DNA of 64,000 nucleotides from Novosphingobium sp. MD-1 (GTDB taxonomy: Bacteria > Pseudomonadota > Alphaproteobacteria > Sphingomonadales > Sphingomonadaceae). A program made the position numbers and the translations under genes. Of the stretch, positions 28,570 through 37,911 are shown one piece after another. The notes below the pieces were generated by a model, which was given only the letters and a program-made list of their open reading frames with translations, was not told where the DNA came from and made no database searches. Within the stretch, counting starts at the first letter, position 1, and each line of letters opens with the position of its first letter. The stretch covers positions 513,501-577,500 of the forward strand of contig NZ_BBXA01000030.1 in assembly GCF_001014975.1 (NCBI RefSeq). The letters are read 5' to 3'.

Positions 28570-29775
28570 TCAAGCAATTCCGCCATTTTCCAGCAAATAG
28601 ACCGGAACATCCGTTCCCGCTGGCGTCAATGGCGCGCGGGCTTCGCGCCGGACCAGCGCGTTGCTGCGCGCGAGCGACGACAGCGCACCGGAATCCTGCA
28701 GGGGATCGAGCGTTACGCTGGCACCGTCCCAGCGGGCGCGCAGGAATTCGGTACGTCCGCCGCCCGCCGGCATATCCTGCGCGAGGCGAGCCGGAATCAG
28801 GCGCGGCAGCGTTTCCGCCGCACCCAGCGCGGCCCGGAGGAGCGGCAGCAGGAACAGGTAGCCGGTCACGAAGGCGGCGGCGGGATTGCCGGGCAGGCCC
28901 AGGATCACCTGTCTGCCGCGTTGCGCCACCATCAGTGGCTTGCCCGGCTTGATCGCGACCCGCCAGAAATCGAGCGTCGCGCCGGTGGCCTCGATTGCCG
29001 GGCGGACCAGATCGTGATCGCCCACCGAAGCGCCGCCGCTGGTAACCACCACATCGGCATCGCGCACGCGGTCCAGCGCGGCGGCCAGGTCGTCGAGCCG
29101 GTCGGGGATCGGCCCGATGCGATCGGTCACGACCTGGCAGGCAGCCGCCAGCGCCGCCAGCATCGGGCCGTTGCTGGCGGGAATCTGGTGCGGCGCGAGC
29201 GGGGTGCCGGGGGCGACCAGTTCATCGCCGCAATCGATGACGGCCAGTTTCACCGGCCGGCGCACGGCAAGGTAATGGTGCCCGGCGGCAACGGCGAGCG
29301 CGATCTGCGCCGCGCCCATGTGTTGCCCGGCCGGCAGCAAGGGGGCATCGAGGCTGAAATCCATGCCGCGCGGACGGATGTGCTTGTCACGGGGCACGGG
29401 CGGTTCGCCCGTCAGGTGCAGGCTGTCGTCCTCGCGCGTGGCGTCTTCCTGGATCAGCACCATGTCCGCGCCGTCGGGAACCACGGCGCCGGTGCTGATC
29501 CGCACCGCCTGTCCGGGCGCGACCGTGCCATCGAACGGATGGCCAGCGGCGCTTTCGCCCGCCACGGTCCACGGGCCGGGCAGGTCGGCCGCGCGCAGGG
29601 CGTATCCGTCCATGGCGGAGAGCGCGGCCTCGGGCTGGTTGCGCCGAGCGGTGAGCGGCTGGGCAAGATGGAAGCCCAGGCATTCGGCGGCGGGGCGACG
29701 TTCCACCGGCAGCGCGGGGGCCAGCGCGAGCAGGCGCCGCTGCGCCTCCTCCAGCGGTAACGGTGGGGTTTTCAT
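28570..29775 (-). CDS. moeA: Molybdopterin molybdotransferase
   Basis: Inserts molybdate into adenylylated molybdopterin, the last step of molybdenum-cofactor assembly. The 401-residue product is normal in length. Seen are [21 protein letters not shown] (the MDGYA loop), [33 protein letters not shown] (the molybdopterin-binding TGG/S motif), and [10 protein letters not shown]...LGLPGNPAA. The ATG at 29775 overlaps the moaC stop by ATGA, so the two are translationally coupled. The frame runs on upstream through moaC out of phase, which is not coding. No other molybdenum-cofactor genes are in the window. Confidence 0.96.
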   Translation of the reverse strand: MKTPPLPLEEAQRRLLALAPALPVERRPAAECLGFHLAQPLTARRNQPEAALSAMDGYALRAADLPGPWTVAGESAAGHPFDGTVAPGQAVRISTGAVVPDGADMVLIQEDATREDDSLHLTGEPPVPRDKHIRPRGMDFSLDAPLLPAGQHMGAAQIALAVAAGHHYLAVRRPVKLAVIDCGDELVAPGTPLAPHQIPASNGPMLAALAAACQVVTDRIGPIPDRLDDLAAALDRVRDADVVVTSGGASVGDHDLVRPAIEATGATLDFWRVAIKPGKPLMVAQRGRQVILGLPGNPAAAFVTGYLFLLPLLRAALGAAETLPRLIPARLAQDMPAGGGRTEFLRARWDGASVTLDPLQDSGALSSLARSNALVRREARAPLTPAGTDVPVYLLENGGIA

Positions 29776-30263
29776 GCCTGGTCTTGCCGCTCTTCGTCCG
29801 CGCGCCACGTGCCCGACTTGCCGCCGCGCTTTTCGATCAGGCGGACCTGTTCGATCACCATGCCTTTGTCCAGCGCCTTGGCCATGTCGTAGATGGTCAG
29901 CAGCGCGATCGAGACGGCGGTCAGCGCTTCCATTTCCACGCCAGTCCGGCCGGTGAGCGAGGCAGTGGCAGTCACCTCCACGCCATCGGGCACGAAGGCG
30001 AACTCCACTGCGACCGCATCGAGCGCAAGCGGATGGCACAGGGGGATGAGCTCGCCCGTCTTCTTCGCCGCCATGATCCCGCCGATCCGCGCTGCCGCCA
30101 GAACGTCGCCCTTTGGCGCATCGCCCTCGCGGATGGCGGCAAGCGTGGCCGGCGTCATGCGGATGCGGCCCTGCGCGATGGCGACGCGCGCCGTTTCCGC
30201 CTTGCCGCCGACATCGACCATGCGCGCATGGCCTTGTGAATCGAGATGCGTAAGCCCGTTCAT
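29772..30263 (-). CDS. moaC: Cyclic pyranopterin monophosphate synthase
   Basis: With MoaA it converts GTP to cyclic pyranopterin monophosphate, the first intermediate of molybdenum-cofactor synthesis; MoaC makes the final ring. The 163-residue protein begins [25 protein letters not shown], as in the family, and holds [13 protein letters not shown] (active-site loop) and [23 protein letters not shown] at 30263 is chosen; an in-frame ATG at 30329 would add a non-conserved 22-residue leader encoded by a 9-bp tandem repeat. It heads the moaC-moeA pair and may also be reached from the trp transcript upstream, although a repeat element lies in between. Confidence 0.95.
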   Translation of the reverse strand: MNGLTHLDSQGHARMVDVGGKAETARVAIAQGRIRMTPATLAAIREGDAPKGDVLAAARIGGIMAAKKTGELIPLCHPLALDAVAVEFAFVPDGVEVTATASLTGRTGVEMEALTAVSIALLTIYDMAKALDKGMVIEQVRLIEKRGGKSGTWRADEERQDQA

Positions 30264-30279
30264 GCGGAGCAATCTTGCG

Positions 30280-30297
30280 AAGTTGACAAAGTTGACA
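30280..30297. repeat. Two tandem 9-bp units ahead of moaC
   Basis: AAGTTGACA occurs twice without a gap, 17 bp upstream of the moaC ATG. The plus-strand copies contain TTGACA, the minus strand TGTCAACTT. It could be a regulator site or a short replication slippage. Nothing else distinguishes it. Confidence 0.4.
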
Positions 30298-30448
30298 CGG
30301 TCCATGGCGAAGGAACACGGGGTGGGCACGGGCCGGTAAAGACCGCGCCGCGAGAAAAGGAAAAGCAGGCTGTCATGCCGTGGTCATGCCAGAGGATCGC
30401 GGCTTAGGACAGGGGGTTAGGGGCCGATCAGTGCCGCGTGGTCCGTTC

Positions 30449-30529
30449 GTCATTGCGAGCGGAAGCGAAGCAATCCACAGCCGCGCGTGCTGCCCGGGAT
30501 TGCCGCGGGGCTGCGCCCCTCGCAATGAC
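30449..30529. repeat. 81-bp palindromic dispersed repeat, copy 1
   Basis: An element bounded by perfect 11-bp inverted ends, GTCATTGCGAG and CTCGCAATGAC. Internally it has GCGAAGCAATCCA followed by GGATTGCCGCGGGGC, so the whole can fold into a long hairpin. A second copy of the same length lies at 62188-62268 in the opposite orientation with the same internal blocks and a different centre. This is the class of intergenic REP- or MITE-like repeat common in alphaproteobacteria. It carries no gene. Here it separates the unrecognised gene ending at 30550 from moaC. Confidence 0.85.
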
Positions 30530-30549
30530 GACAGGGTGGCCGTCCAACC

Positions 30550-31428
30550 CTACCAGTCGCGCCAGCCGTCGATTTCCTCCAGCAGCCGCTTCTGCCCGGC
30601 AAGCCGGGCCATCTCGGCGAGAGCGGCGCGGATGTCGTCGCGCTCCGCCGTACCGATCATGCCGCCGATGCGGTGATCGGCATGGTTGAACCACGTCACG
30701 CAGCGCTTGAAGATCGCGCGGGCGGCGGGCTTGCGCGGCTTGGGCGCCAGCGCGGAGAGTTCGGCGCAGGCCAGCAGCAGCGCCCGGCGCGCGCCGGCCA
30801 CGAATGCGGGCGGCAGCCCCGTCTCGGCAGCGCTCCAGCCTGCCAGCGGCGTTTCGGCGCGCAGGCGGTCCCACGTCAGCCCGGCCATCCGGGCGGCGAA
30901 GCGGGCGCGGGCGGCGGCTGCTTCCGCCTTTTCGGCGATCTGTTCGCGCGCCACTTCATCGCGCAAGGCATCGCGATCATGCGCCCAGCGCCATTCGCCC
31001 TCGGCAGCATCGCTCGCGTTGGCGAGCGAGGTGCCATAGCGCGCGCCGATGCCGTAGCAGGCGATGGCTTCGGCATGGGCTCGGTCTTGAGCCGACAACG
31101 GCGTTTCGCCCAGCAGCATCGGTTCGCGCAGGTCGGCCAGCTTCCAGTCCGGCGGCTGCAAGCCGAAAATCGCGGGTTCCCGGCGCAGCGAGAACCGGTG
31201 TTCACGCAGGATGCCGCAGGTGGCGGTCTCGGCGCGCGATGGGCGCGCGGTCCAGATCCCGTCCAGCACCAGAACCGCGATTGTCGCAGGGTTGGCACCG
31301 ATCACGCGCAATGCGGCCCATCGCCCGGTTTCGGCCGGCGAAAAGCGCGTGAACGGAGCGGTGCGGAAGGAAAGGACCGTGCCGGCGGCGGGCAGGACGC
31401 GGCGCGATCCCCGCAAGACTGCCTTCAT
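30550..31428 (-). CDS. Unrecognised protein of 292 residues
   Basis: I do not recognise this protein. It starts RGSRRVLPAAGTVLSFRTAP with a beta-rich N-terminal domain (about 10-130) and ends in a helical, Ala/Arg-rich domain (about 140-290) that contains HRIGGMIGTAERDD and KRLLEEIDGWRDW. It has no signal peptide and no membrane span. The start is ATG at 31428; a GTG at 31440, four codons earlier, is equally possible and no clear Shine-Dalgarno separates them. The gene lies between trpC (102 bp upstream) and a palindromic repeat (20 bp downstream) within a same-strand run. Base composition matches its neighbours, so there is no sign of recent transfer. It might serve a housekeeping role, but nothing in the sequence says which. 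Confidence 0.7.
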   Translation of the reverse strand: MKAVLRGSRRVLPAAGTVLSFRTAPFTRFSPAETGRWAALRVIGANPATIAVLVLDGIWTARPSRAETATCGILREHRFSLRREPAIFGLQPPDWKLADLREPMLLGETPLSAQDRAHAEAIACYGIGARYGTSLANASDAAEGEWRWAHDRDALRDEVAREQIAEKAEAAAARARFAARMAGLTWDRLRAETPLAGWSAAETGLPPAFVAGARRALLLACAELSALAPKPRKPAARAIFKRCVTWFNHADHRIGGMIGTAERDDIRAALAEMARLAGQKRLLEEIDGWRDW

Positions 31429-31530
31429 GCCACCTTTCACCTTGCCGCCCGTGCCGTTGGGACGGGATCGCCCCTACTGCCGTGCCGGGACGCGAGGTAT
31501 GGTGAAAATGGACCGATGCGGAGCGGCGGA

Positions 31531-32319
31531 TCAGCCCTGGAGCAGGGCCTTTACCGCCGCCGTGACATCCGCCTGGCGCATCAGGCTTTCGCCGACCAGG
31601 AAGGTGCGTGCGCCGCACTTTTCGAGCCGCTGGAGATCGGCATGGGTATTGATGCCGCTTTCGCTGACCAGCAGCGTGCCTTCCGGCGCCAGTGGCGCGA
31701 GCCGTTCGGTGATGGCGATATCGGTGACGAAGCGCTTGAGATCGCGGTTGTTGACGCCGATCAGGCGCGAGCGCAGCCGCGCGGCGCGCTCCATCTCGGC
31801 CTCGTTATGGACCTCGACCAGCACGTCCATGCCGTGGTCGATCGCGGCGGCTTCGATCTCGGCCATGGCACCGTCGTCCAGGGCGGCGACGATGATGAGG
31901 ATGGCGTCGGCCCCGATCGCGCGGGCTTCCGTGACCTGCCAGGGATCGACCATGAAATCCTTGCGCAACACCGGCAGCGCGCAGGCGGCACGGGCGGCGA
32001 TCAGGAAATCCTCGTGCCCCTGGAAATAGGGCGCGTCGGTCAGGATCGAAAGACAGGCCGCTCCCCCCGCTTCATACTGCCGCGCGTGTTCGGCGGGCTG
32101 GAAATCGGCGCGGATCAGGCCCTTGGACGGGCTCGCCTTCTTGATCTCCGCGATCAGCGCGTAGCCAGCGGCCGCTCTCGCGCGCAAGGCCGCCTCGAAC
32201 CCGCGCGGGGCGCTCTGCCCGGCGGCGCGCGCGGTCAGGTCGGCCAGCGAGGTGGCGACCTTGCGGGCGGCGACTTCGCTGCGCTTGGTGTCGCAGATCT
32301 CGGTGAGCTTGTCGGTCAT
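31531..32319 (-). CDS. trpC: Indole-3-glycerol-phosphate synthase
   Basis: Closes the indole ring in tryptophan synthesis by converting CdRP to indole-3-glycerol phosphate. The 262-residue monofunctional TIM barrel shows [15 protein letters not shown] (catalytic Lys region), [36 protein letters not shown] and [13 protein letters not shown] in order. It is separated from trpD by 150 bp containing a perfect 28-bp inverted repeat, so it may be partly uncoupled from the upstream trp genes. The start ATG at 32319 precedes [15 protein letters not shown], usual for the family. Confidence 0.97.
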   Translation of the reverse strand: MTDKLTEICDTKRSEVAARKVATSLADLTARAAGQSAPRGFEAALRARAAAGYALIAEIKKASPSKGLIRADFQPAEHARQYEAGGAACLSILTDAPYFQGHEDFLIAARAACALPVLRKDFMVDPWQVTEARAIGADAILIIVAALDDGAMAEIEAAAIDHGMDVLVEVHNEAEMERAARLRSRLIGVNNRDLKRFVTDIAITERLAPLAPEGTLLVSESGINTHADLQRLEKCGARTFLVGESLMRQADVTAAVKALLQG

Positions 32320-32369
32320 CGCGGCGCTTTAGCGGGACTGCGCGGGGCGAGTCGAGAGGGTGGTGCGGT

Positions 32370-32446
32370 GTGTCTCGACTTCGCTCGACACGAACGGGGA
32401 CAGGGTGTCCTTCAACCTCCGTTCGTGTCGAGCGAAGTCGAGACAC
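32370..32446. repeat. Perfect 28-bp inverted repeat in the trpD-trpC gap
   Basis: Arms at 32370-32397 and 32419-32446 are exact reverse complements over 28 bp, with a 21-base loop. Each arm begins or ends with GTGTCTCGACTTCGCTCGAC or its complement and contains a smaller nested palindrome (GTCGAGCGAAGTCGAG type). There is no following run of T, so an intrinsic terminator is unlikely. Sequences of this style are dispersed REP elements in sphingomonad genomes, which is general knowledge not tested here. Confidence 0.85.
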
Positions 32447-32469
32447 CGGCGCGCCCGCAATCCCGGCCT

Positions 32470-33462
32470 CTAGCGCAGCGCCACGATCCAGCAATCGAGC
32501 AGGGCCTTGGCCAGCCCCTTGTCGATCGCCTCGGCGGCTTCCTCCACGCCTTCGTGCCAGTCGCGCGCTTCGCCCGCGACCATCAGCGCGGCGGCGGCGT
32601 TGAGGAGGACGGCGTCGCGATAAGCGCCGGGTTCGCCCAGCAGCAGGCGGCGCAGGGCTTCGGCGTTATGCGCGGGATCGCCGCCCCGGATTGCCTCGAT
32701 CGGTGCGGTGGGCAGATCGGCATCGGACGGCGCGACGCGGCACATCACGATCTCCGCGCCGGTCACGTCGGCCAGTTCGTTGCCACCGGCGAGCGAGAGT
32801 TCGTCCAGCCCCTCGTCGCCCGAGACGACAAAGGAACGCGCGGTGCCGAGCCGGGCCAGCGCATCGGCATAGATCGGCACATAGGCGGGCCGTGCGATGC
32901 CGACGAGCTGGCGCGAGACCTGCGCGGGGTTAGCCAGCGGCCCCATCAGGTTGAAGATCGTGCGCCGGCCGATCGCCTTGCGGATCGGCATGATGCGGCC
33001 CATTGCCGGGTGGTGGCGCGCGGCAAAGAGGAAGCCGATGCCGATGTCCGCCAGCGTTTCTTCCGCCGTTTCGGCAGCGCGATCGAGGTTGAGGCCCAGC
33101 GCTTCGAGCGTGTCGGCCGCGCCGGCCTTGGAACTGGCGGCACGGTTGCCGTGCTTGGCCACGGGCACGCCGCAGGCCGCGACGACCAGGCTGACGGCGG
33201 TGGAGACGTTGAGCGTGTGGTGCCCGTCGCCGCCGGTGCCGCAGACGTCGATGGCGTTGGCGGGGGCCTGCACCGGGATCATCCGCGCGCGCATCGCCCG
33301 CGCCGCGCCGGCAATCTCGCTCGCCGTCTCGCCCCGCTCCGACAGCGCGACGAGGAAGGCGGCGATCGCGTCGTCTGGAACCGAGCCATCGAGAATCGCG
33401 GCGAAGGCCCGCTCGGCGGTGTCCTCGTCGAGCGGGTGGTCGACCGGCGGCAGCGCGGTCAC
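32470..33462 (-). CDS. trpD: Anthranilate phosphoribosyltransferase
   Basis: Joins anthranilate to phosphoribosyl pyrophosphate in tryptophan synthesis. The 330-residue product has the family glycine loop [38 protein letters not shown] and [11 protein letters not shown]. The GTG at 33462 is taken as the start because it gives a GTGA overlap with the stop of trpG and begins right before the conserved fold; the open frame reaches 33489. It sits between trpG and the inverted repeat ahead of trpC. Confidence 0.96.
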   Translation of the reverse strand: MTALPPVDHPLDEDTAERAFAAILDGSVPDDAIAAFLVALSERGETASEIAGAARAMRARMIPVQAPANAIDVCGTGGDGHHTLNVSTAVSLVVAACGVPVAKHGNRAASSKAGAADTLEALGLNLDRAAETAEETLADIGIGFLFAARHHPAMGRIMPIRKAIGRRTIFNLMGPLANPAQVSRQLVGIARPAYVPIYADALARLGTARSFVVSGDEGLDELSLAGGNELADVTGAEIVMCRVAPSDADLPTAPIEAIRGGDPAHNAEALRRLLLGEPGAYRDAVLLNAAAALMVAGEARDWHEGVEEAAEAIDKGLAKALLDCWIVALR

Positions 33463-34043
33463 GCCGGGACTTTCGCGTCCACGCCGCAAAGCCGCAGGAA
33501 GTTCGCCAGCATGGCGTGGCCGTGTTCCGTGGCGATCGATTCCGGGTGGAACTGCACCCCATGGATCGGCAGTTCGCGATGGCGGAAGCCCATGACGTGC
33601 GTATCGTCCGAGGTGGCGTTGACCGCCAGCACTTCGGGAATGTCGGTCACGATCAGCGAGTGATAGCGTGTGGCGGTGAAGGGCGAGGGGATGCCGGCGA
33701 ACATGCCGGTGCCGTCATGGGTGACGGGCGAGGTCTTGCCGTGCATCAGCCCGCCGCGCACCACCTGCCCGCCGAAATACTGCCCGATCGACTGGTGGCC
33801 CAGGCACACGCCGAGCAGCGGCACCCCGGCGTCGGCCGCCGCGCCCACCAGATCGAGGCTGATCCCCGCCTCATTGGGCGTGCAGGGGCCAGGCGAGATC
33901 AGGAACCCCTGCGCGCCCGAGGATATCGCCTGCCCGGCGGACAGCGCATCGTTGCGGACGACATCCACTTCCGCGCCCATCTCCATCAGGTAGTGGACGA
34001 GGTTCCAGGTGAAGCTGTCGTAATTGTCGATGACGAGGATCAT
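33459..34043 (-). CDS. trpG: Anthranilate synthase component II (glutamine amidotransferase)
   Basis: Releases ammonia from glutamine for TrpE. It is a 194-residue class I amidotransferase with the nucleophile in [15 protein letters not shown], the oxyanion region [11 protein letters not shown] and the His-Glu pair in [12 protein letters not shown]. It starts [19 protein letters not shown], diagnostic for TrpG/PabA; position next to trpE and trpD makes TrpG the better call. It lies 9 bp downstream of trpE and overlaps trpD by GTGA. Confidence 0.96.
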   Translation of the reverse strand: MILVIDNYDSFTWNLVHYLMEMGAEVDVVRNDALSAGQAISSGAQGFLISPGPCTPNEAGISLDLVGAAADAGVPLLGVCLGHQSIGQYFGGQVVRGGLMHGKTSPVTHDGTGMFAGIPSPFTATRYHSLIVTDIPEVLAVNATSDDTHVMGFRHRELPIHGVQFHPESIATEHGHAMLANFLRLCGVDAKVPA

Positions 34044-34052
34044 GATGGGGTC

Positions 34053-35603
34053 CTACTGCCCGAAGCCCGGATCGCTGGCCACGCGGATCGCCTCGCGCGC
34101 GGCGGCGAAGAGGGCGCCGGACTTGTGTTCGCATTCGCGCTGTTCGTAGACGGGATCGCTGTCCGCCACGATGCCCGCGCCGGCCTGCACGTGGAGCACG
34201 CCGTCCTTGATCACGCCGGTCCTGAGCACGATGCAGCTATCCACCGAGCCGTCGGGCGCGAAATAGCCGACGCCGCCGGCATAGGCGCCGCGCGTTTCGG
34301 GTTCGAGTTCGGCGATGATCTCGCACGCGCGGACCTTGGGCGCGCCGCTGACCGTGCCCGCCGGGAAGCCCGCGAACAGCGCATCGACCGAATCCGCGCG
34401 CTGGGTATCGAGTTCGCCCACCACGTTCGAGACGATGTGCATGACGTGGCTGTAGCGTTCGATCGTGTAGCTCTCGGTGACCTTGACCGTGCCCGCCTTG
34501 GCCACGCGGCCCACGTCGTTGCGGCCGAGGTCGAGCAGCATGAGGTGTTCGGCGCGTTCCTTGGGATCGGCCAGCAGGCTTTCCTCGTTGGCGCGGTCCT
34601 CCTCCGCCGTCTTGCCGCGCGGGCGGGTGCCGGCGATGGGGCGGATGGTGACTTCGCCATCGCGGATGCGGACGAGGATTTCCGGGCTGGAGCCGGTGAG
34701 CGCGAAGCCCGGCAAGTCGAGGAAATAGAGGAACGGCGAAGGGTTGATCCGGCGCAGCGCCCGGTAAAGCGCGATCGGCGGCAACGGGAAGGGCGCGCTG
34801 AAGCGCTGCGCCAGCACCACCTGGAAGATGTCGCCCGCCTCGATGTATTCCTTGGCCCGGCCGACCATGCGGGCATAGTCTTCGGGCGCCATCGCCGGAG
34901 CAAGCGCAACGTCCACCGGCGCATCGAGCCGCGCGTCCTGCGGCGCGGGGCGGGCGAGGCGGCGCAGCGCTTCGTCGATGCGCTCGCCCGCCGTTTCCAG
35001 CGCCTGCGCCGGTGTGCCACCGCCGGCCCAGACCGGGGCGATGGCGAACAGTTCGTCCGAAAGGCGATCGAACACCAGCACCACGGTCGGCCGCACGAAC
35101 AGCATGTCGGGCTGGACCAGCGGGCTTTGCGGTGCGCGCGGCAGCTTTTCGACCAGGCCAATGGTTTCATAGCCGAAATAGCCGACCAGACAGGCCAGCG
35201 CCGACGGCAGCGCCGCCGGCACGTCGATATGGCAGGCCTTCACCAGCGCGCGCAGTTCGGTCAGGCTGTCACCCGGCAGCGGGGCGAAGGCTTCGCGATC
35301 ATGCCGCCACGCGCGGTTGACCTCGGCCGCGCGGCCGGTGGCGCGGAACACGAGATCGGGGTCCAGCCCAAGCAGGCTGTAGCGCCCGCGCACTTCGCCG
35401 CCCTGCACGGATTCGAGCAGGAAATCGCCGCGCCCCGGTTCGATCAGCTTCAGCGCGGCCCCGATGGGCGTTTCGGTATCGGCGATCAGGCGCCGCCAGA
35501 TGAGCGCGGGGCGACCGTCGGCGAGCGCGGCGTGCGCCGCGTCCCAGTTTTCGGGCCGTCCGGTCCGGGCCGGCGCGTTCTCGATCACCGCCGCATCGAC
35601 CAT
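34053..35603 (-). CDS. trpE: Anthranilate synthase component I
   Basis: Makes anthranilate from chorismate with ammonia from TrpG, the feedback-controlled entry to tryptophan synthesis. The 516-residue protein contains the N-terminal allosteric part with LLESVQGGEVRGRYSLLG, which is near the LLES motif of the tryptophan site, and the catalytic parts SPFLYFLDLP, SSPEILVR, IAGTRPRG and the LMLLDLGRNDVGRV region. The ATG at 35603 is only 4 bp after the stop of the upstream foldase gene, so it belongs to that transcript. No leader peptide or attenuator can lie in such a gap. Confidence 0.96.
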   Translation of the reverse strand: MVDAAVIENAPARTGRPENWDAAHAALADGRPALIWRRLIADTETPIGAALKLIEPGRGDFLLESVQGGEVRGRYSLLGLDPDLVFRATGRAAEVNRAWRHDREAFAPLPGDSLTELRALVKACHIDVPAALPSALACLVGYFGYETIGLVEKLPRAPQSPLVQPDMLFVRPTVVLVFDRLSDELFAIAPVWAGGGTPAQALETAGERIDEALRRLARPAPQDARLDAPVDVALAPAMAPEDYARMVGRAKEYIEAGDIFQVVLAQRFSAPFPLPPIALYRALRRINPSPFLYFLDLPGFALTGSSPEILVRIRDGEVTIRPIAGTRPRGKTAEEDRANEESLLADPKERAEHLMLLDLGRNDVGRVAKAGTVKVTESYTIERYSHVMHIVSNVVGELDTQRADSVDALFAGFPAGTVSGAPKVRACEIIAELEPETRGAYAGGVGYFAPDGSVDSCIVLRTGVIKDGVLHVQAGAGIVADSDPVYEQRECEHKSGALFAAAREAIRVASDPGFGQ

Positions 35604-35607
35604 GGGC

Positions 35608-37542
35608 TTACTGGCCCCCGGTCAACTGCTTGCGCAGGGCCGCGATCGCGGTTTCGTTGCGCTTCACGCCGATCTCGTTGCGAATGGCGGTGCGCAGTTC
35701 GTCGGCCAGCTCGCGCCCGGCCGCCGCGCCCAGCTCGCGCTGGATGGTGGGCAGCATGGGATCGTTGGCGGCGACCTGGCCGGGGATGATGTCGTTCAGC
35801 GTGACGATGAACCATCCCTGCTTGCCCGGCGCTTCCAGCCGCTTGCTGGTCTTCTTCGCCATGCTGAACATCAGGGCCAGCGGCGCGGGCACGCGACCAC
35901 CGGCGGCGGCAAGCTGCTGGCGCTCCATGTTCACGGCCTGCGGGGCGGGCAGGGCCACGCCCAGCGTTTTCAGCGCATCGGTGAGCGAGGTGCCCTTGGC
36001 GAGCGCGGCCATGATCTTGTCGCTGGCGATCTTGGCCTGGGCGGAACCCTGATCGGCGGCGTAATCACGCGCGACCACGTCTTTGATCTGCGCGAGCGGA
36101 GGGGGCGCGGCCTCGGTGATCTCGCCCACGTCGAACAGCGCGAATTTCGTGCTGCCTGGCACTTCGGAAATCTGCGGTTCGCCTTCGCGCTCCATCGAGA
36201 ACGCCGCCGCAAGCAGCGGCGCGACGTCCGCCGGGGCCTTTTCGGCAGGCTTACCGAAGACCTGCCCGGTGGCGAGGAGCGGCGCGGTGGTCTGGACGGT
36301 GAGGCCCATCGACTTGGCGACGTCGGCAAGGCTGGTGCCGTTTTCGAACTGCTGCTCGATCTTGGCGGACATGTCGGTCAGCGCCGCCCGGCGCTTTTCG
36401 AGCGTCATCGCCGCGACGATTTCCGCCCTGGCCTGATCCAGCGTCTTGCCCGGTTTGCGGGTGATCGTATCCACGCGGATGACGTGCCAGCCGATCGGGC
36501 TGCGCGCGGGGGCGGCAACCTGGCCCTGGGCCGTGGCGAACACGGCGGCCGCCACCGTGTCCGACGCCTGCGAGGACAGGGCCTCGCGCGTCAGGTCGGG
36601 CAGCTTCGTGGCGCCCAGGCCCTTTTCCTTGGCGGCGGCTTCGATCGCCTTCCCGCCGCCCACTTCCGCGGCCAGCGCGCGCGCGGCCGCTTCGGTGGGG
36701 ACGATAACCTGCGTGACGGTGCGGGTTTCGGAAGCGGCATAGGTCGCCGCGTTGAGCTTGTAGCGTTCCGCGACTTCGGCATCGGTGGGCGCGGGCACGG
36801 TCTTGAGCGCTGCTTCATCGAGGAAAGCATAACGCACGGTGCGGCGTTCGGGCTGACGATAGCGGCCCAGGTTCGCCTTATAGAAGGCATCGAGCTGCTG
36901 GTCGGTGGCGGGCTGTTTCGGCGCGAAGGCCAGCGACGGGATCGTGGCGATCACGCCATCGCGGCGTTCCTTGATCTGCGCGGCATAGCGCAGCGCGGCA
37001 TCGCGCGGCATCGTCGCGCCGAACCCGGCGGGCACCAGGATCTGGCGGGCGACAAGGCCCTGGCCGATATCGTTGCGCACGCCGGCTTCGGTCAGGCCGC
37101 GCTGGGCAATGAGCTGCTTGTAGGTGGTCTGGCTGAACTTGCCGTCCGGCCCCTGAAACGCGGAAATCTTGGCGATTTCGCTGTCGACGAGCCGGCTGCT
37201 GGCGACAATGCCGTACTTCTTGCCCCATTCGAGCATGGCGGTGCGATCGACCATGCCGGAAAGGGCGTCGTCCAGCGCGCCCTGCTCCAGGAAGTCCTTC
37301 ATCGTAAGCGTGGGCGTCTGCTGCCGTTCGGATTCGAACGCGCGGGTCACGGTCTTGCCCAGATCGCCGATGCCGATGCGATCGCCGCCGACGGAGGCCG
37401 CGCGATCGCCGCCCGCTACGCCGCCAAACCGGCTGCCGGTGATGTCCGCGCCGGCGAAAGCCAGGGCGATCAGCGCCAGGAACACCAGCGCCAGAATCAC
37501 GCCGAGGCGCGATTTGAGGAAGGAACGGAAAAAGCCGAGCAT
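35608..37542 (-). CDS. PpiD/SurA-type membrane-anchored peptidyl-prolyl isomerase
   Basis: A periplasmic folding factor of 644 residues. One membrane anchor (VILALVFLALIALAFAGADI, about 14-33) follows a short basic N-terminus, leaving the rest in the periplasm. A SurA-type N-terminal chaperone domain (about 40-240) is followed by a parvulin domain around 265-370 (ETRTVTQVIVPTEAAARALA, then PIGWHVIRVDTITRKPGKTL), and then a helical C-terminus. Family members help outer-membrane proteins to fold, and many have weak isomerase activity. The start ATG at 37542 is the only one that places the anchor correctly; the frame remains open to 38715 through sequence antisense to tpiA. It heads the trp run with a 4-bp gap to trpE. 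Confidence 0.9.
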   Translation of the reverse strand: MLGFFRSFLKSRLGVILALVFLALIALAFAGADITGSRFGGVAGGDRAASVGGDRIGIGDLGKTVTRAFESERQQTPTLTMKDFLEQGALDDALSGMVDRTAMLEWGKKYGIVASSRLVDSEIAKISAFQGPDGKFSQTTYKQLIAQRGLTEAGVRNDIGQGLVARQILVPAGFGATMPRDAALRYAAQIKERRDGVIATIPSLAFAPKQPATDQQLDAFYKANLGRYRQPERRTVRYAFLDEAALKTVPAPTDAEVAERYKLNAATYAASETRTVTQVIVPTEAAARALAAEVGGGKAIEAAAKEKGLGATKLPDLTREALSSQASDTVAAAVFATAQGQVAAPARSPIGWHVIRVDTITRKPGKTLDQARAEIVAAMTLEKRRAALTDMSAKIEQQFENGTSLADVAKSMGLTVQTTAPLLATGQVFGKPAEKAPADVAPLLAAAFSMEREGEPQISEVPGSTKFALFDVGEITEAAPPPLAQIKDVVARDYAADQGSAQAKIASDKIMAALAKGTSLTDALKTLGVALPAPQAVNMERQQLAAAGGRVPAPLALMFSMAKKTSKRLEAPGKQGWFIVTLNDIIPGQVAANDPMLPTIQRELGAAAGRELADELRTAIRNEIGVKRNETAIAALRKQLTGGQ

Positions 37543-37911
37543 CGGGGGCAATCGCCTATCTTGTAACTTTGGTTCAACACGTTGCCCGTGCAGCGGCGAC
37601 CGGGCAAAGCCGGGGCGCACGCTACACGCGCGAACGAGGGGCCTTGCCTTAGGGACCAAACGCGAATCCTGCAATGGTCGCGCTCGGGGCGCGCTCGGGG
37701 CCGCGCTCGGGGCCACCCTGCGGCCACGCTCTGCGGCGGCATGGCGCGGCGCAAAACGCTTTCGCCCGGGCAGAGAACGCTTTCCCCCGTATTGTGAGGA
37801 ACCGTTTTGCATTCTTATGCGCGGTTTGTTAGCCGCGCGGCGATTCAGTCCGCCTCGCTTACGTTCAGGAGGCGCGAATCCGAGTTTTGCTAGGGGGACC
37901 AGTCGAAGCCT
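37543..37911. other. Intergenic region between the foldase gene and tpiA
   Basis: About 370 bp between divergent genes. It contains three near-identical tandem units of 11-12 bp (see the next entry), and an AT-richer stretch around 37790-37840. Promoters for both genes are expected here, but no clear -35/-10 pair was assigned. No protein-like open frame was accepted. Confidence 0.6.
37680..37714. repeat. Three tandem GCGCTCGGGGC(C) units
   Basis: Units at 37680-37690 (11 bp), 37691-37702 and 37703-37714 (12 bp each) repeat head to tail. This is a short variable-number type repeat in the divergent promoter region. Function unknown; copy-number variation between strains would be typical. Confidence 0.6.

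Noticed and set aside
34053..35603. Trp attenuator or leader peptide before trpE
   Set aside because: Only 4 bp separate trpE from the foldase gene, leaving no room; no Trp-codon run was seen.
37680..37714. CRISPR-like array
   Set aside because: The units are 11-12 bp, contiguous, and have no spacers or cas genes.
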